Shown here: one piece after another, positions 8,997 through 19,169 of the stretch
How the letters are laid out: every line of letters starts with the position of its first letter
Position numbering within the stretch: the first letter of the stretch is position 1
Origin: Tritrichomonas musculus
Lineage: Eukaryota > Parabasalia > Tritrichomonadida > Tritrichomonadidae
Direction of reading: 5' to 3'
DNA: 64,000 bases
Assembly: GCA_039105265.1 (NCBI GenBank)
Contig: JAPFFF010000012.1
Location: forward strand, 5,022,001 to 5,086,000
Program-made: the position numbers and the translations under genes
Notes under the pieces: model-generated
What the model was told of the DNA's origin: nothing
The model's database searches: none
The model's input: only the letters and a program-made list of their open reading frames with translations

Positions 8997-11900
8997 TTAA
9001 TCATCTGAAGATGAGTTAAGAATCTCTGTCGTTAACTCAGGCAAGAAAAAGTTTGATTCAGATTTCAAGTATGCCGATGCAGATTCAGAGCTTGCAAACT
9101 CTCCCGACGTTTCAGGCAACTGGAATGACGAATCGTGCTTAAGAAGACACGACTGCGAATCTGCCTTTGAATCAGTATTTTCAGGCCCACCGAAAGAGAC
9201 GGAAGGTCCGACTCTTTCCTTTGCTTTTCGTCTAATTGCAAAGATGATCAAAAAGAGAAGCAGAGCGATGAAAACCAGAATCCCAACTGACACGCAGACA
9301 ATGAAAATCAATCCTTTTGTTGTGAATTTATTTTTCTTTTTATCAAAAAAGAAATTTTCATCGTCGTCGTCAACTTTTTCAATATCATTAACAAATGTTG
9401 ATGAAGTGACAAAACTTGGCAAAAAATCATTCGTCGTTTCAACGTCATCTATACTTGGTACGATCGTATCTTCAGTACTGAAATCGAGAGAAACAGAAGG
9501 CTCTTCAGAAGCCTGACTTGTCACTTTTTCATCCAAGTATTCAATTGGATAGGAACAGAAATTTTTGTGTTTATAATTGGTCGTCACTTGAATTGAATGA
9601 ATTTTTGAATCAACGAAAATTTCATCTTCAAAAGAAGGCGAATCTGTTCCAAGAAAGACACAAGACGACAAAAGATGACAAGAAGCAAAAACTTTTTTAC
9701 CTAAATGACTGATATTTTTAATAACAATCGACTTTAATGAATGACAATTTGAGAAAGCCTCGTCAGAAATAGTCTCGACTTTTTCAGGTATTTCAATCGA
9801 TTCAATCAAATAATTCGAACTGAACGCAAAACGTCCAATATTGACAAGTGTTGAAGGAAGCGAGATAGAAAGCAATGAATGCAAATCAGAGAAGGCATAA
9901 TCACCAATATTTGCCACTCCAGAAGGAATAGTTATCGACGCCAATTTGTAACAATTACTGAATGACTTTTCACCAATAATTGAAAGTTTATTTGACAGCT
10001 TCAACTGCTGCAATGAATGACAATTCTCAAATGCACTTGAATTAACATATTCTATGTTGTCGGACATTTCGATCATTGGTAACGAATAACAGGATGAAAA
10101 GACAGAACTCGAAAATCCTTGAAGACTTTTTGGAAGCGTCAAATTGTGCAACGAATAACATTTTTCAAACGAAGAGTCACAAATTTCACGAAGGCCTTCA
10201 TGAATGAAAACAGAAGTCAAACCTTTACAATGATAAAAGGCTTTTTTTTCTATTTTTAAACAGTTTTCATAAATGATGATTGACTGTAATTTTATACAAT
10301 CAGAAAATGCACTTTCACCAATCAATTGAATCATTTTTGGCAATGTTAAATTGACCAACTTGCCATCTTTTTCAAAGGCATTCGATTGAATTTCAGTTAT
10401 TTTTGAAGGAAGTTCAACTGACGTCAATTCAGTGCAAAAACAAAAACAACCTTCTGAAATAAGAGTGACACTTTCTGGAATAACAAGTGACTCAAGTGAT
10501 GAACAATAACTAAATGCATAAGATTCAATTGAATTAACTTTTTCATTAAATTCAACTGAAATTAATGATTGACAGTTTTGAAAGGATGATTTTTCAACGG
10601 TTGTAACTTTTTCTGGGATCGTTATTGAGACCAACTTTTCACATTTATTAAAGGACGATTCAGGGATGATTGTTATGTTTGCCGGAAGAGTAACAATGGT
10701 CAGTTGCTGGCAGTTATAACATAAACTTTTTCCTATTGAAAAAGTCGAGTTTGGAATACAAAGAGATTTGAGCGAAATGTCATTGTCAAATGCATTGTCA
10801 CTAATAACTTGGACTCCATCGTGCATCAAAATAGATTCTAAAGATTCACATTGACAAAATGATGAAGAACCAATTTGGGTAACTTTTTCAGGGATCTCTA
10901 AAGATATCAAAGAAATGCAATAATGAAAACATTCGTCTTCAATTTCATTCGTTTCTTCACCAATTTTTAACGAACTCAGTTTCTCGCAACGAAAGAAGCA
11001 GCAACTCGAAAGAACAGTGACAGAATCAGGAACAACAATTGATGATAATGACAAACATTCAGAAAAAGCTGATTTTTGAATCTCTGTAACCGTTTTTGGT
11101 ATTGAAATTTGATCAACTTTTTGACAGTTATAAAAAGCTTCGCTTTGAATTTGTTTCAGTTTTTCTGGCAACTCAATTGAAATTAAATTCAAATCATTAT
11201 AAAAGGAACGATAGGGAATAACGGTTATTTTTTTATTTTTTGAAAAATTGACAAAAGTTAATTGAATACATGATTCAAAAATATTTGAACCAATTGAATC
11301 AACTTTTTTTGGTATTTCAATAATTTTCAATGCTTTACACTCACAAAAAGCGAATGATTCAATTTTTTCAACATTTTCTGGAATACTAATTGAACTTAAT
11401 TTTTCACATTTCATGAATGCAGATTCACAAATTGAAGTAAGATTGTCTGGAAGTTGAATTGACTCCAATTTTTGACAGCCAAAAAAAGTTGAAGGCGAAA
11501 TAACCGTTATTTTCTCAGGAATTTCAATTGAAGTCAAATTAGTACATTCATAAAAACATTCAGATCCGATTGAAGTAACGCTTTTTGGTATCTTAAATTC
11601 AATGAAATTGCATCGTCCAAAACAATTCTTTTCAAATGTGGTTACGTTTTCTGGGATCAGCAATTTTTCAATTTTGAAGCAAGAATAAAAAGCATTCTCT
11701 CCAATTTTCGTGCAATTTTTTGGTATTTCAATACTTGTTAATTCAGTGCAATGATCAAATGTGAACGATGGAATTTCAGTCAAATTTTCTGATAAAAAAG
11801 CCGAACAAAGTTTCTCACAATTTTGAAAGACATAACCGCCCATATCAACACAATTATTTGGAAGAGTTATCGTCGTTAACAAAATGCAATTAGAAAATGC

Positions 11901-12527
11901 ATGTGATTCAATTTTTTCTATCGTCGTTGGTATTGAAATTGTTGTCAATTTTGAACAGTTGAAAAACGCGTAAGATTCAATGACGGTTATCGTGTCAGGA
12001 ATTGAATAATTGGTGAAACCGCAGCTACTGAAAATATTGGATGAAAGTGAAGTAACATTTGATGGTATTTTAAACGATTGTAATTGACTGCATTCAGAAA
12101 AAGTTCTACTGCCAATTTGAGTGACTGTTTCTGGAATTGAAACCGAAGTTAAAAATGGTAATTTTTCAAATGAACAGTCGCCAATCGAGGTAATTCCATC
12201 GTTAATTATTATGGATGTAATTGAATTTGCATATTGATTCCATGGTGGTTGATTTTCTGGTGAATTATAATCATTCATTTTCCCTTGCCCTGATATAGTT
12301 AATAATCCGTCTTGGAATGTGAATAAACAGTCATTTCCACATGTTCCAGAAATATTATAAGTAATATTTTGAGGATCTTTGTAGACTTCATTTTTATATG
12401 ATATCTTGGTATTTTGTTTAATTTGTTTGGAAACTTCTTCTGAATGAATTCTGCTTTTTGATGCTTGAGAATGCGCAGATGATCCTAAAAAATACAAGGT
12501 TTGAAATAGAAATAATAGCATCTTCAT
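8997..12527 (-). CDS. BspA-like leucine-rich repeat surface protein with TM and tail
   Basis: The protein has 1176 aa. An N-terminal signal peptide (KMLLFLFQTLYFLGSS) is followed by the usual BspA-type lead-in (LLTISGQGKMND...PPW) and, from about residue 90 to about 1000, a long array of 23-residue TpLRR/LRR_5 repeats of the form sIxIPexVTxIgxxaFxxCxxL; by length about 40. A single transmembrane helix (GLIFIVCVSVGILVFIALLL) lies at about 1077-1097, then a basic stop-transfer RRKAKER and a Ser/Glu-rich tail of about 70 aa. In trichomonads this family is a large set of surface proteins linked to host or bacterial contact. This member has the membrane-anchored form with a tail that could contact the cytoskeleton or be endocytosed (inference). 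The chosen start is ATG 12527; a second ATG six bases later is equally good. The sequence further upstream in frame lacks an ATG. Confidence 0.92.
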   Translation of the reverse strand: MKMLLFLFQTLYFLGSSAHSQASKSRIHSEEVSKQIKQNTKISYKNEVYKDPQNITYNISGTCGNDCLFTFQDGLLTISGQGKMNDYNSPENQPPWNQYANSITSIIINDGITSIGDCSFEKLPFLTSVSIPETVTQIGSRTFSECSQLQSFKIPSNVTSLSSNIFSSCGFTNYSIPDTITVIESYAFFNCSKLTTISIPTTIEKIESHAFSNCILLTTITLPNNCVDMGGYVFQNCEKLCSAFLSENLTEIPSFTFDHCTELTSIEIPKNCTKIGENAFYSCFKIEKLLIPENVTTFEKNCFGRCNFIEFKIPKSVTSIGSECFYECTNLTSIEIPEKITVISPSTFFGCQKLESIQLPDNLTSICESAFMKCEKLSSISIPENVEKIESFAFCECKALKIIEIPKKVDSIGSNIFESCIQLTFVNFSKNKKITVIPYRSFYNDLNLISIELPEKLKQIQSEAFYNCQKVDQISIPKTVTEIQKSAFSECLSLSSIVVPDSVTVLSSCCFFRCEKLSSLKIGEETNEIEDECFHYCISLISLEIPEKVTQIGSSSFCQCESLESILMHDGVQVISDNAFDNDISLKSLCIPNSTFSIGKSLCYNCQQLTIVTLPANITIIPESSFNKCEKLVSITIPEKVTTVEKSSFQNCQSLISVEFNEKVNSIESYAFSYCSSLESLVIPESVTLISEGCFCFCTELTSVELPSKITEIQSNAFEKDGKLVNLTLPKMIQLIGESAFSDCIKLQSIIIYENCLKIEKKAFYHCKGLTSVFIHEGLREICDSSFEKCYSLHNLTLPKSLQGFSSSVFSSCYSLPMIEMSDNIEYVNSSAFENCHSLQQLKLSNKLSIIGEKSFSNCYKLASITIPSGVANIGDYAFSDLHSLLSISLPSTLVNIGRFAFSSNYLIESIEIPEKVETISDEAFSNCHSLKSIVIKNISHLGKKVFASCHLLSSCVFLGTDSPSFEDEIFVDSKIHSIQVTTNYKHKNFCSYPIEYLDEKVTSQASEEPSVSLDFSTEDTIVPSIDDVETTNDFLPSFVTSSTFVNDIEKVDDDDENFFFDKKKNKFTTKGLIFIVCVSVGILVFIALLLFLIIFAIRRKAKERVGPSVSFGGPENTDSKADSQSCLLKHDSSFQLPETSGEFASSESASAYLKSESNFFLPELTTEILNSSSDD

Positions 12528-12831
12528 GCTATGAAAGAAGACCAAATTTACTTTGAATCAATTTAAATAAATAACGTTCAAAATTTTAGTGTAACTTTTT
12601 GAATTAAATAAACTTATTAAATTATTATTATTATTATTTTCACTTTATCTCCTTTAATTTGAAGATAATCAATGATTATTTTATTGTTTTTCAATTTTGA
12701 AATAAGATATTTAAAAAAGAAATCGTAAATCATAAATTATTAAAAATAGCATTATTTTTATATAATTTATATTGCATATTTTATTAGAACATAATGACAT
12801 AATTGGGTGATATATGACTTTATTTCTGTTA

Positions 12832-12834
<3 letters not shown>

Positions 12835-12866
<32 letters not shown>
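12835..12866. repeat. Homopolymer A32
   Basis: Run of 32 adenines between the divergent BspA-like and papain-like genes. Confidence 0.9.
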
Positions 12867-12868
<2 letters not shown>

Positions 12869-12906
12869 ATTATTTGTCTGTGGCACAAAATTTAAATTAA
12901 ATGACT

Positions 12907-12912
12907 TCACAT
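12907..12912 (+). promoter_or_regulatory. Initiator-like TCACAT
   Basis: TCACATTT fits TCA(+1)Y(T/A). Its +1 at 12909 is 10 nt before the ATG at 12919 and lies after the first in-frame ATG (12901), favouring the second ATG as the true start. Confidence 0.5.
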
Positions 12913-12918
12913 TTACAA

Positions 12919-13587
12919 ATGTCATCTTTTGGTTCTTATCATTTCATAAATTCTGCCTACTCTTCAGGAAGTTGTTCACCGAATCCCAATCCTTCTCCAA
13001 TAGAATCAGACAGAAATTTAATTCTTAACTCCCAGATTGAAAATCTAAATATTTTAATCACTCCTCTCAATTCACTAATAAATGAAACCATCGATTATTT
13101 ACAACAATCCTTTCTCAATGATCTAAGAATTGCTTCTTTTCTTATTACATTAGCTGCATCAGCAATGGCCCGACATGCAGCAATTGTTGTACAAACAAAC
13201 ACCAAATTAAACGTCTTGATTGAATACGGCGCATATGACGAGAGAAGGGAAGGTGATTACCAAGGCAGAGTTCATTATTTCTCCGGACATGACGGACTTC
13301 GTTTTGTACAACTCACTGATGGTGAATTGGCACAAATAGGAGGAAATCCAAAGAATGTCTATTTTAAATGCCATTGTACAAACATATTTACAATACATGA
13401 GTTACTGACCCGTACAATATTTCAAAACAACGTTCAAAATTGGGACCGGAGAAATTATGATATCATCAGCCACAATTGTCAAATGTTTGTTACCAAGGTC
13501 ATTGAAATAACACATGCATCATCAGACACACTTGATTTACGAATTCCAAATCCAATAAGATGGGCATTAAGAAGAAATCTCCCTTAA
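12919..13587 (+). CDS. Permuted papain-fold (LRAT/NlpC-like) putative thiol hydrolase
   Basis: The protein has 222 aa from ATG 12919; ATG 12901 adds six residues. The pattern is His first, Cys last, as in circularly permuted papain-fold enzymes. RHAAIVV supplies His86 on a beta strand, a GLRFVQL strand follows, and the C-terminal NYDIISHNCQMFVTKVI supplies Asn186-Cys187, closely resembling the NCEHFV helix of the LRAT family. Known members act as acyltransferases/phospholipases (LRAT, HRASLS), deSUMOylases (PPPDE) or peptidases, so the reaction here is open. The first 60 residues are polar and Pro/Ser-rich, and residues 45-80 are probably helical. No signal peptide is evident. It is unlinked in function to its neighbours as far as I can tell. 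The stop is TAAA, followed by an A tract. Confidence 0.7.
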   Translation: MSSFGSYHFINSAYSSGSCSPNPNPSPIESDRNLILNSQIENLNILITPLNSLINETIDYLQQSFLNDLRIASFLITLAASAMARHAAIVVQTNTKLNVLIEYGAYDERREGDYQGRVHYFSGHDGLRFVQLTDGELAQIGGNPKNVYFKCHCTNIFTIHELLTRTIFQNNVQNWDRRNYDIISHNCQMFVTKVIEITHASSDTLDLRIPNPIRWALRRNLP

Positions 13588-13636
13588 AAAAAAAAAAAAA
13601 AAAACGGTTTTATTAATAAATAATTAAATTTTTTTT

Positions 13637-14986
13637 TTATTCGTTTGATTCTTGTCTATTTGATTTGTTTATGATAACTACACTGCTGGATTTTGGCCTT
13701 TCAATCTTTAATGTGCCATTTTGGTCATTGTGGGATGTTCTTTTAAGTTTTGCGTTCTCCTCTCTGACAACTGATATCTCTTGCTGAAGCCTGATGCATT
13801 CGTTTTTAAACATTTCATTCTGCTGGATTAGTTTTCTATTTTCTTCACGAAGCTTTCGTGCGCTTTCGAGGGCCTCGTCCAGCTGCATTTTCATTTTAAT
13901 AAAAGGATTTTCAATTGGTCTGTTTGGCATATTCTGAGGGAGCTGGTCGCATGTGAAAACGACCGAAATGCAGTTACCCGCAATGCAATAAGAAGCACCG
14001 CTAACAACCGTTGTTTCAACCGGCAAAAATTGACAATTATCACTTCGACCCCTTCTGAGCAGAAGTTGTCCGAAATCATTCTTTCCGCATGCAAGAACCG
14101 TTCCTTCACTTGTGAGGAAAAGTGAATGACTGAAGCCTGCCGATGCCGATACAATCTTGTACTTCTGTAAAGACGTTATTTGCTTGAATTTTTGTGAAGA
14201 TGAGTCACTTTTGCCAATTCCAAGCTCGCCATTCTCATTACTGCCAAGTGCAAAGACGCGTCCGTCTCTACTTACAGCCAGGCAATGCTTGTAAGTGCCA
14301 GAAAGTTGAACAATGTCGATGCCTTCAAGTTCGTCACATTGTGTGAAAGACAACTTTTTCAATGGGGACCAAAAAATTCTGCCACTGCACCCTAAAACAT
14401 AAATGAGTGAGCTGCAGAAGGCAACACAAATGGCAATATCGTTATTTGGCAGTTTAGCATAAATAACCGTTTTTTCTGGTGAAGAAAAAGTATTATCATT
14501 GATTATGTATATCGTGCCTTCTGAATCAACAGATGCTGCGGTTTCATAGCCTCCAAAAAGATAGTTTTTGCATTGTTCATTTATATGTACAAAACAAGGA
14601 AAGTTCTTGTTTGAAGATGACATATATACTAGTTGGGATTTTCCTGTAGATTCATTTGAGAATAAATAAAGAGTGTAATACTCACCACACACAGAACTTA
14701 TTAATTTTAATGAGTTTTGAGGCTTGATCTGGATCAAATTTTCTGTATCAAGAATATTTTTTGGAAGGGCATTGTTGATTCGCAAATCTTTATTAAAACC
14801 TAACGCAAAACATTGATTCTGTTTATCGATAAAAACTGAATGTTCCGAAAAAATTGAAAATGATAGTAGATTGTGAACATCAATATGAGAGTCAACAGGC
14901 GGACTAATAAAAAGATTACCAAAAGGATCTTTATTGTTTGATTTTTTGCCAAGACAAAAAGATGCATTGTATCCACAAACCTTCAT
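13637..14986 (-). CDS. RCC1-like repeat protein with C-terminal coiled coil
   Basis: The protein has 449 aa. RCC1-type propeller blades are clearest at about 235-320: GRVFALGSNENGELGIG and GTVLACGKNDFGQLLL, each preceded by a strand ending in H-C-L or H-S-L. Weaker blades fill residues 1-230 (CGYNASFCLG, CFALGFNKDL, GTIYIIND). Residues about 365-425 form a coiled coil (LDEALESARKLREENRKL...EEISVVREENAKLKR). RCC1 itself is the Ran exchange factor, but most protist RCC1-like proteins are scaffolds, and the loops needed for Ran exchange cannot be judged here. A single-propeller plus coil plan is common in trichomonads. The start ATG at 14986 is preceded by two overlapping TCACTT initiator-like motifs, the nearer with +1 seven bases away. 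Confidence 0.85.
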   Translation of the reverse strand: MKVCGYNASFCLGKKSNNKDPFGNLFISPPVDSHIDVHNLLSFSIFSEHSVFIDKQNQCFALGFNKDLRINNALPKNILDTENLIQIKPQNSLKLISSVCGEYYTLYLFSNESTGKSQLVYMSSSNKNFPCFVHINEQCKNYLFGGYETAASVDSEGTIYIINDNTFSSPEKTVIYAKLPNNDIAICVAFCSSLIYVLGCSGRIFWSPLKKLSFTQCDELEGIDIVQLSGTYKHCLAVSRDGRVFALGSNENGELGIGKSDSSSQKFKQITSLQKYKIVSASAGFSHSLFLTSEGTVLACGKNDFGQLLLRRGRSDNCQFLPVETTVVSGASYCIAGNCISVVFTCDQLPQNMPNRPIENPFIKMKMQLDEALESARKLREENRKLIQQNEMFKNECIRLQQEISVVREENAKLKRTSHNDQNGTLKIERPKSSSVVIINKSNRQESNE

Positions 14987-14990
14987 TCTA

Positions 14991-14995
14991 AGTGA
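14991..14995 (-). promoter_or_regulatory. Initiator-like TCACT (tandem)
   Basis: On the minus strand the leader reads TCACTTTTCACTTAG then ATG. There are two TCACTT initiator-like motifs, and the one at 14995-14991 has +1 A at 14993, seven bases from the start of the RCC1-like gene. Confidence 0.6.
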
Positions 14996-14996
14996 A

Positions 14997-16127
14997 AAGT
15001 GAATGCTTTTTTATAAATTTTGCCTTATTAAAAAATGCTTATTTAAGTCAAAATATTAAGAGAAATTTTAATCAAAAGAATTAATTAAACAACAAAAAAA
15101 TTGAATTAACTCTCACATTTTTTTCTTTGACACAACACAATTCCCAACAAAGCTATTAAAATGCTATCTAGCTTTACATGATATTCTATTACGATATCGG
15201 CCTCATGTTTGATTTTTTTTTATTACTTTTAATCTAAATATGCATTATCAGAATTTAACAACTCCAATATTTGATCTGAAATTTTATTGAACAAAAAATA
15301 GAAAATTTAGTGTTTCATTTTTAAAATCATAATATATATTTAATGCGCAATGCATAAATTTGGAGTGTTTTGAAAATACTTTCAATGATTTCTAAAATGG
15401 TCAGAATTAAATGCTTTTTGATAAATAAATTTAATGAAATCACGAATTATTATCTATAATACAAAATTAATGAAATTAATTGCATATCATTATTAGATAT
15501 TATATTTTAAATGCAAATTTCATTATAAGTAAAATTAATTTATGTTAAAGAAAACTTATAAAATATGAATTACTAGAATATTTGCAATCAAATTAATAAA
15601 TATTTCAGGATAAATTGGTTTTAAATAAAAGAATCATCAATTTTGTAATTTCTTATGTAGAATAAAAAGGAATTTGCATTTTTATTGGGAAACCAATGAG
15701 AGTTCTCTAATTATAGTTAAAAAAAAATTTGAATGAAAATCAGATTTAGCTTTCCACTTTTATCAGAAATATTTAGTTTTTTTGTGCGATATATTTTTGA
15801 AAAACAAATTGAATATATATATCTATTTTATTTAATTTAATATTTTTTAAATAAATTTTAAATTATTTTTTTAAAATATATTAATATCAAATTATCAATA
15901 CTTTAAAATAATTTTTATTTATTATCTGATATAATAACTTATTAAAAAAGATATATTTTTTTGAGAAATACCAAATTTCAATATATTCAAAAAATAAAAA
16001 ATTGTTTGTATAAATTGTTTGTATAAATTCCTCTTAAAATCCAAAGCATATATTTAAAAAGCTCATTTATTATCTAAGAATTGAAGTTATTTTTTATATA
16101 TATACAAATTTTCAGTAGGATGAATTT
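14997..16127. other. AT-rich intergenic, no gene seen
   Basis: About 1.1 kb of extremely AT-rich DNA between the divergent RCC1-like and phosphatase genes. I found no coding, RNA or paired terminal repeats. It presumably holds both promoters close to the two starts. Confidence 0.4.
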
Positions 16128-16133
16128 TCATCT
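16128..16133 (+). promoter_or_regulatory. Initiator-like TCATCT
   Basis: TCATCT fits TCA(+1)Y(T/A). The +1 A at 16130 is 19 nt before the phosphatase ATG. Confidence 0.45.
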
Positions 16134-16148
16134 TACAAAAGTGTTTTT

Positions 16149-17579
16149 ATGGGGAAATCAGCACAATATATATTATCATCTTACTCTTTTATATTTACGC
16201 ATACACAGGATAAACTTCTCGATGTTGGTTATCAGCCTAAAAATGGCGACCCTATTCCATCTTTTGATGAAAACGTATTAATTGATTTATGTACGGAAGT
16301 TCAACAAATATTTGAAAAAGAGAGCAATGTTCTTGAGATAGAGGGTGATGTAATTATTGTTGGCGATATTCACGGTAGTTTTCACGATTTATTACGCATA
16401 TTAAAATTTATTCAAGAAAGGAACTCTAGAGTTATATTTCTTGGCGATTATGTTGACCGAGGTAATTTTTCCTTAGAATGCGTTACCCTTTTATTTGCTT
16501 TAAAAGTTGTGCACCCCGACTTATTTTATCTTATTCGCGGTAATCACGAGTTTGATTCTATATGCAGTCAATATGGCTTCAAAGAAGAAATTTTGAATTA
16601 CTACAATCCCAAAAAAGTTACCAATCCCACTTTATCTAAGCAAAAACAATTAAATCTAAAATTAATGAAAGCCAAATCTTTAATTCTTTATGACAATTTA
16701 GAACCAGAAACGCAACCAGATGAATACTATTCAAACCATATTGACAGAAATTGCTATAAATATACAGAAGAACTCTATAATGCCTTTATAAAGGCCTTTT
16801 CATACCTACCGATAGCAGCAATAGCAAACAAAACCACTTTTTGTATACACGGAGGTCTTAGTCCGAAACTAGACCATGTAGATACCATTAATACAAATAT
16901 AGCTCGACCAATTACAAAAATGGAAGAGAGCCAACTTCTTTCCGATGTAGTATGGAGTGACCCTTCCTGTTCCAGTTGTTTATTTGACGACAATCCTCGA
17001 GGTCGTGGCTACCTATTTAATCGCGAATCAGTTTCACTTTTTCTGAAGAACAATTCATTTAACCGGATGATTCGTGCTCACCAATGCGTGAAGAAAGGAA
17101 CCTTATCCAATTTCGGCGATCAATGCATCACTGTCTTTTCTGCCTCATCATATGATAAGATGGGCAACTTTTCAAGTATTCTACAACTTTTTCAACAGGA
17201 CGATGTCATAAAAGTAACAACTTTTCCGCCACTTGAAAGACTTCAGAAAAGTGAAGCTTTTTACTACAAAGTGCAGGCATTAAATCCAAACGAAGAAAAG
17301 TCGCACGTCTGCTTCTCTCTCATGCATCCAAAACTCATCACAAGAACGCCAATCGTAGGCAAAGGCAGCAGACAAATCAAGCCGTTTAAATCTGAAAATA
17401 CTCTCACTCTTTCTTCGTCGAGTTTTCGTTTATCGTCCTTGGTGAAGCCGAAATTCACGACTAATCAGAGAAAATCCTTCAACTGCGTCCAGAGAAGGCC
17501 AATCATCATCGATAAGACGAAGGACTTCGACGATGTTAATAATAAAACTATCGAGATATTGCCAGCAAGCGTATGTTAG
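16149..17579 (+). CDS. PPP-family serine/threonine protein phosphatase
   Basis: The protein has 476 aa. All metal and phosphate motifs of the PP1/PP2A/PP2B superfamily are present in order: GDIHG at 72-76, GDYVDRG at 99-105, RGNHE at 130-134, CIHGGLSP near 236, and RAHQCVKKG near 312. FSASSYD replaces the usual FSAPNYC. The two-metal hydrolase centre therefore looks intact. An insertion of roughly 40 residues (about 150-205) separates the GNHE segment from the helix YTEELYNAFIKAFSYLPIAA, unlike compact PP1 or PP2A. A non-conserved basic C-tail of about 110 residues rich in Ser/Thr/Lys follows the catalytic core. It removes phosphate from Ser/Thr of unknown partners. It is probably cytosolic or nuclear, with no signal peptide. 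The coding DNA after 16.9 kb is noticeably richer in GC. Confidence 0.9.
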   Translation: MGKSAQYILSSYSFIFTHTQDKLLDVGYQPKNGDPIPSFDENVLIDLCTEVQQIFEKESNVLEIEGDVIIVGDIHGSFHDLLRILKFIQERNSRVIFLGDYVDRGNFSLECVTLLFALKVVHPDLFYLIRGNHEFDSICSQYGFKEEILNYYNPKKVTNPTLSKQKQLNLKLMKAKSLILYDNLEPETQPDEYYSNHIDRNCYKYTEELYNAFIKAFSYLPIAAIANKTTFCIHGGLSPKLDHVDTINTNIARPITKMEESQLLSDVVWSDPSCSSCLFDDNPRGRGYLFNRESVSLFLKNNSFNRMIRAHQCVKKGTLSNFGDQCITVFSASSYDKMGNFSSILQLFQQDDVIKVTTFPPLERLQKSEAFYYKVQALNPNEEKSHVCFSLMHPKLITRTPIVGKGSRQIKPFKSENTLTLSSSSFRLSSLVKPKFTTNQRKSFNCVQRRPIIIDKTKDFDDVNNKTIEILPASVC

Positions 17580-17719
17580 GTGAATAAAATATATTTTTTT
17601 TTTTTGTAACTTTTTGAATGAAGGATTTTTTTAAATTGAAAGAAAATTTTTTTTATGATTAACTTTTTAAATGGAAATATTTTCAAATTGAAAGAAAAAC
17701 ATTTTTATTTATTTATTTA

Positions 17720-18752
17720 TTAAAGCTGCAAATCCTTTAAATCTTTTTCAATGCCATAGTTCCCTAAATGAATGTTAGCTTTACCTGTTTCTAACCACAA
17801 TTTATCATTTGTATTTGTTGAATTTCCGGTTATTGCATCATATATAACATTAAAAACAAATGGATTAGATGTTAATTTGCCATGATTATAACGATTTACA
17901 TCATCTTTTTCAATATCAATGCAAATTAAACGTTTTTTATCAGCATTCCAATTATCACATGAATATCTGATTCCGATTATTGGTACCGTTCCATCACCCG
18001 TTCCATCTAAAATACGAACAGGATCATGATTTCATCCGTATTTATAATCAAGAAATGATGCTGTTGGAATTTTTGAATTATTTATAATTGTAAGGGGAAT
18101 TTTTTTCACCTATGTCGATCGGCGTATTTCTTTGTGAATCAATTGAATAGTCCATAATTGGAATATGACTTGGATCTATATTAGAATAATTAACAGCAAG
18201 ATCAAGAAGTTGTTCAACTGTATAATTTTGGCCATCTGGTCCTCTTACTAAATCTAATCCTTTAAATATTTGTAAATTTGGCCAATGAGAATAGATTCCT
18301 GCTACACTAGTCGTCATGTCAGCAATATATCTACTTCTCCAAAATGGAACTAATGGCGAAAAACGTCTTTGCATCGAATCAAATACTTTCATACAAACTT
18401 CAAAGCTTGGGGCTAAGAAGACAACTTTTTCGATGTATTTATCAATCCATTCTTGCATAACTGCTATTTTTGGATCTTTTATCGAGGTCAATATTGGCCT
18501 TTCGTCGACCATTTTATTTTTGTTCTCTTTTAAGATTCGTTCACTGGCAAGAAATTGTTGTATCATGAAACATCCCATTGAGAATCCAACTAATGTCACT
18601 TTTTGATCATTTGATGCATGATAAGCATTTTCTATCTGATCTCTGAGTTTGGTCCAAAAGTCATCAATAAAAAGTGGCGCTAATCGCCAATCATATGGAG
18701 TAATGAAAAAGTTTTTCCCAATTTCATGTCCTTTTTCTACTAGTGCTGAAAA
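17720..18752 (-). pseudogene. LCAT-like phospholipase/acyltransferase pseudogene
   Basis: Read leftward, the segment encodes most of a lecithin:cholesterol acyltransferase-type hydrolase. It has FFITPYDWRLAP near the start, the nucleophile elbow GFSMG, then QRRFSPLVPFW, the Asp motif GDGTVP and a final NHGKL, so Ser, Asp and His of the triad are all recognisable. The frame is broken twice in the C-terminal third: a one-base change in an A7 run near 18100 and an in-frame TGA near 18035. The N-terminal part (oxyanion region) is missing upstream of 18752. The longest open piece is 18078-18599. This is a decayed host gene. The sequence past 18752 is unrelated, so truncation probably came from a rearrangement. 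Confidence 0.75.
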
Positions 18753-19169
18753 TCAGTTGTAATTTATATTAAAATACATAATTACGACTGAATACATCAA
18801 GTTTTCATTTTATGATAATAAATTCCTAAAGATTTAAGGGCGTCCGTCCTAAAAATGTTGTAAAATTGTCAATATTGAATAAACTCATAGAATACATCTT
18901 TCAATACTTCCAAATTATGAAAAAGTTTAGGTCAAAAATGATGATATTTGTCCTAAACGATCAAAAAATTATCGTTTTTTTTGACCTATAAAAAATAATC
19001 CAAAAGAGATATTCTTTGTAATATGTACAAGTAAGAGTTGAGATGTTAAAAATAAACTACTCCCTTAATCAAAAAATATTTAGTTCTTCGATTTGAAAGC
19101 TAAGTCAATAAAAAACGAAATATAAATAGTTTTAGGTATAGAATAAAAAAGTAAGACTGTGTTTAATAA
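18753..19169. other. Intergenic, no gene seen
   Basis: AT-rich DNA upstream of the truncated LCAT-like pseudogene. The missing N-terminal coding part is not found here. Confidence 0.4.

Noticed and set aside
13588-13606. A-run directly after the papain-like stop codon read as a retroposed poly(A) tail
   Set aside because: No target duplication flanks the gene, an initiator-like motif is present upstream, and A-runs are common throughout the window.
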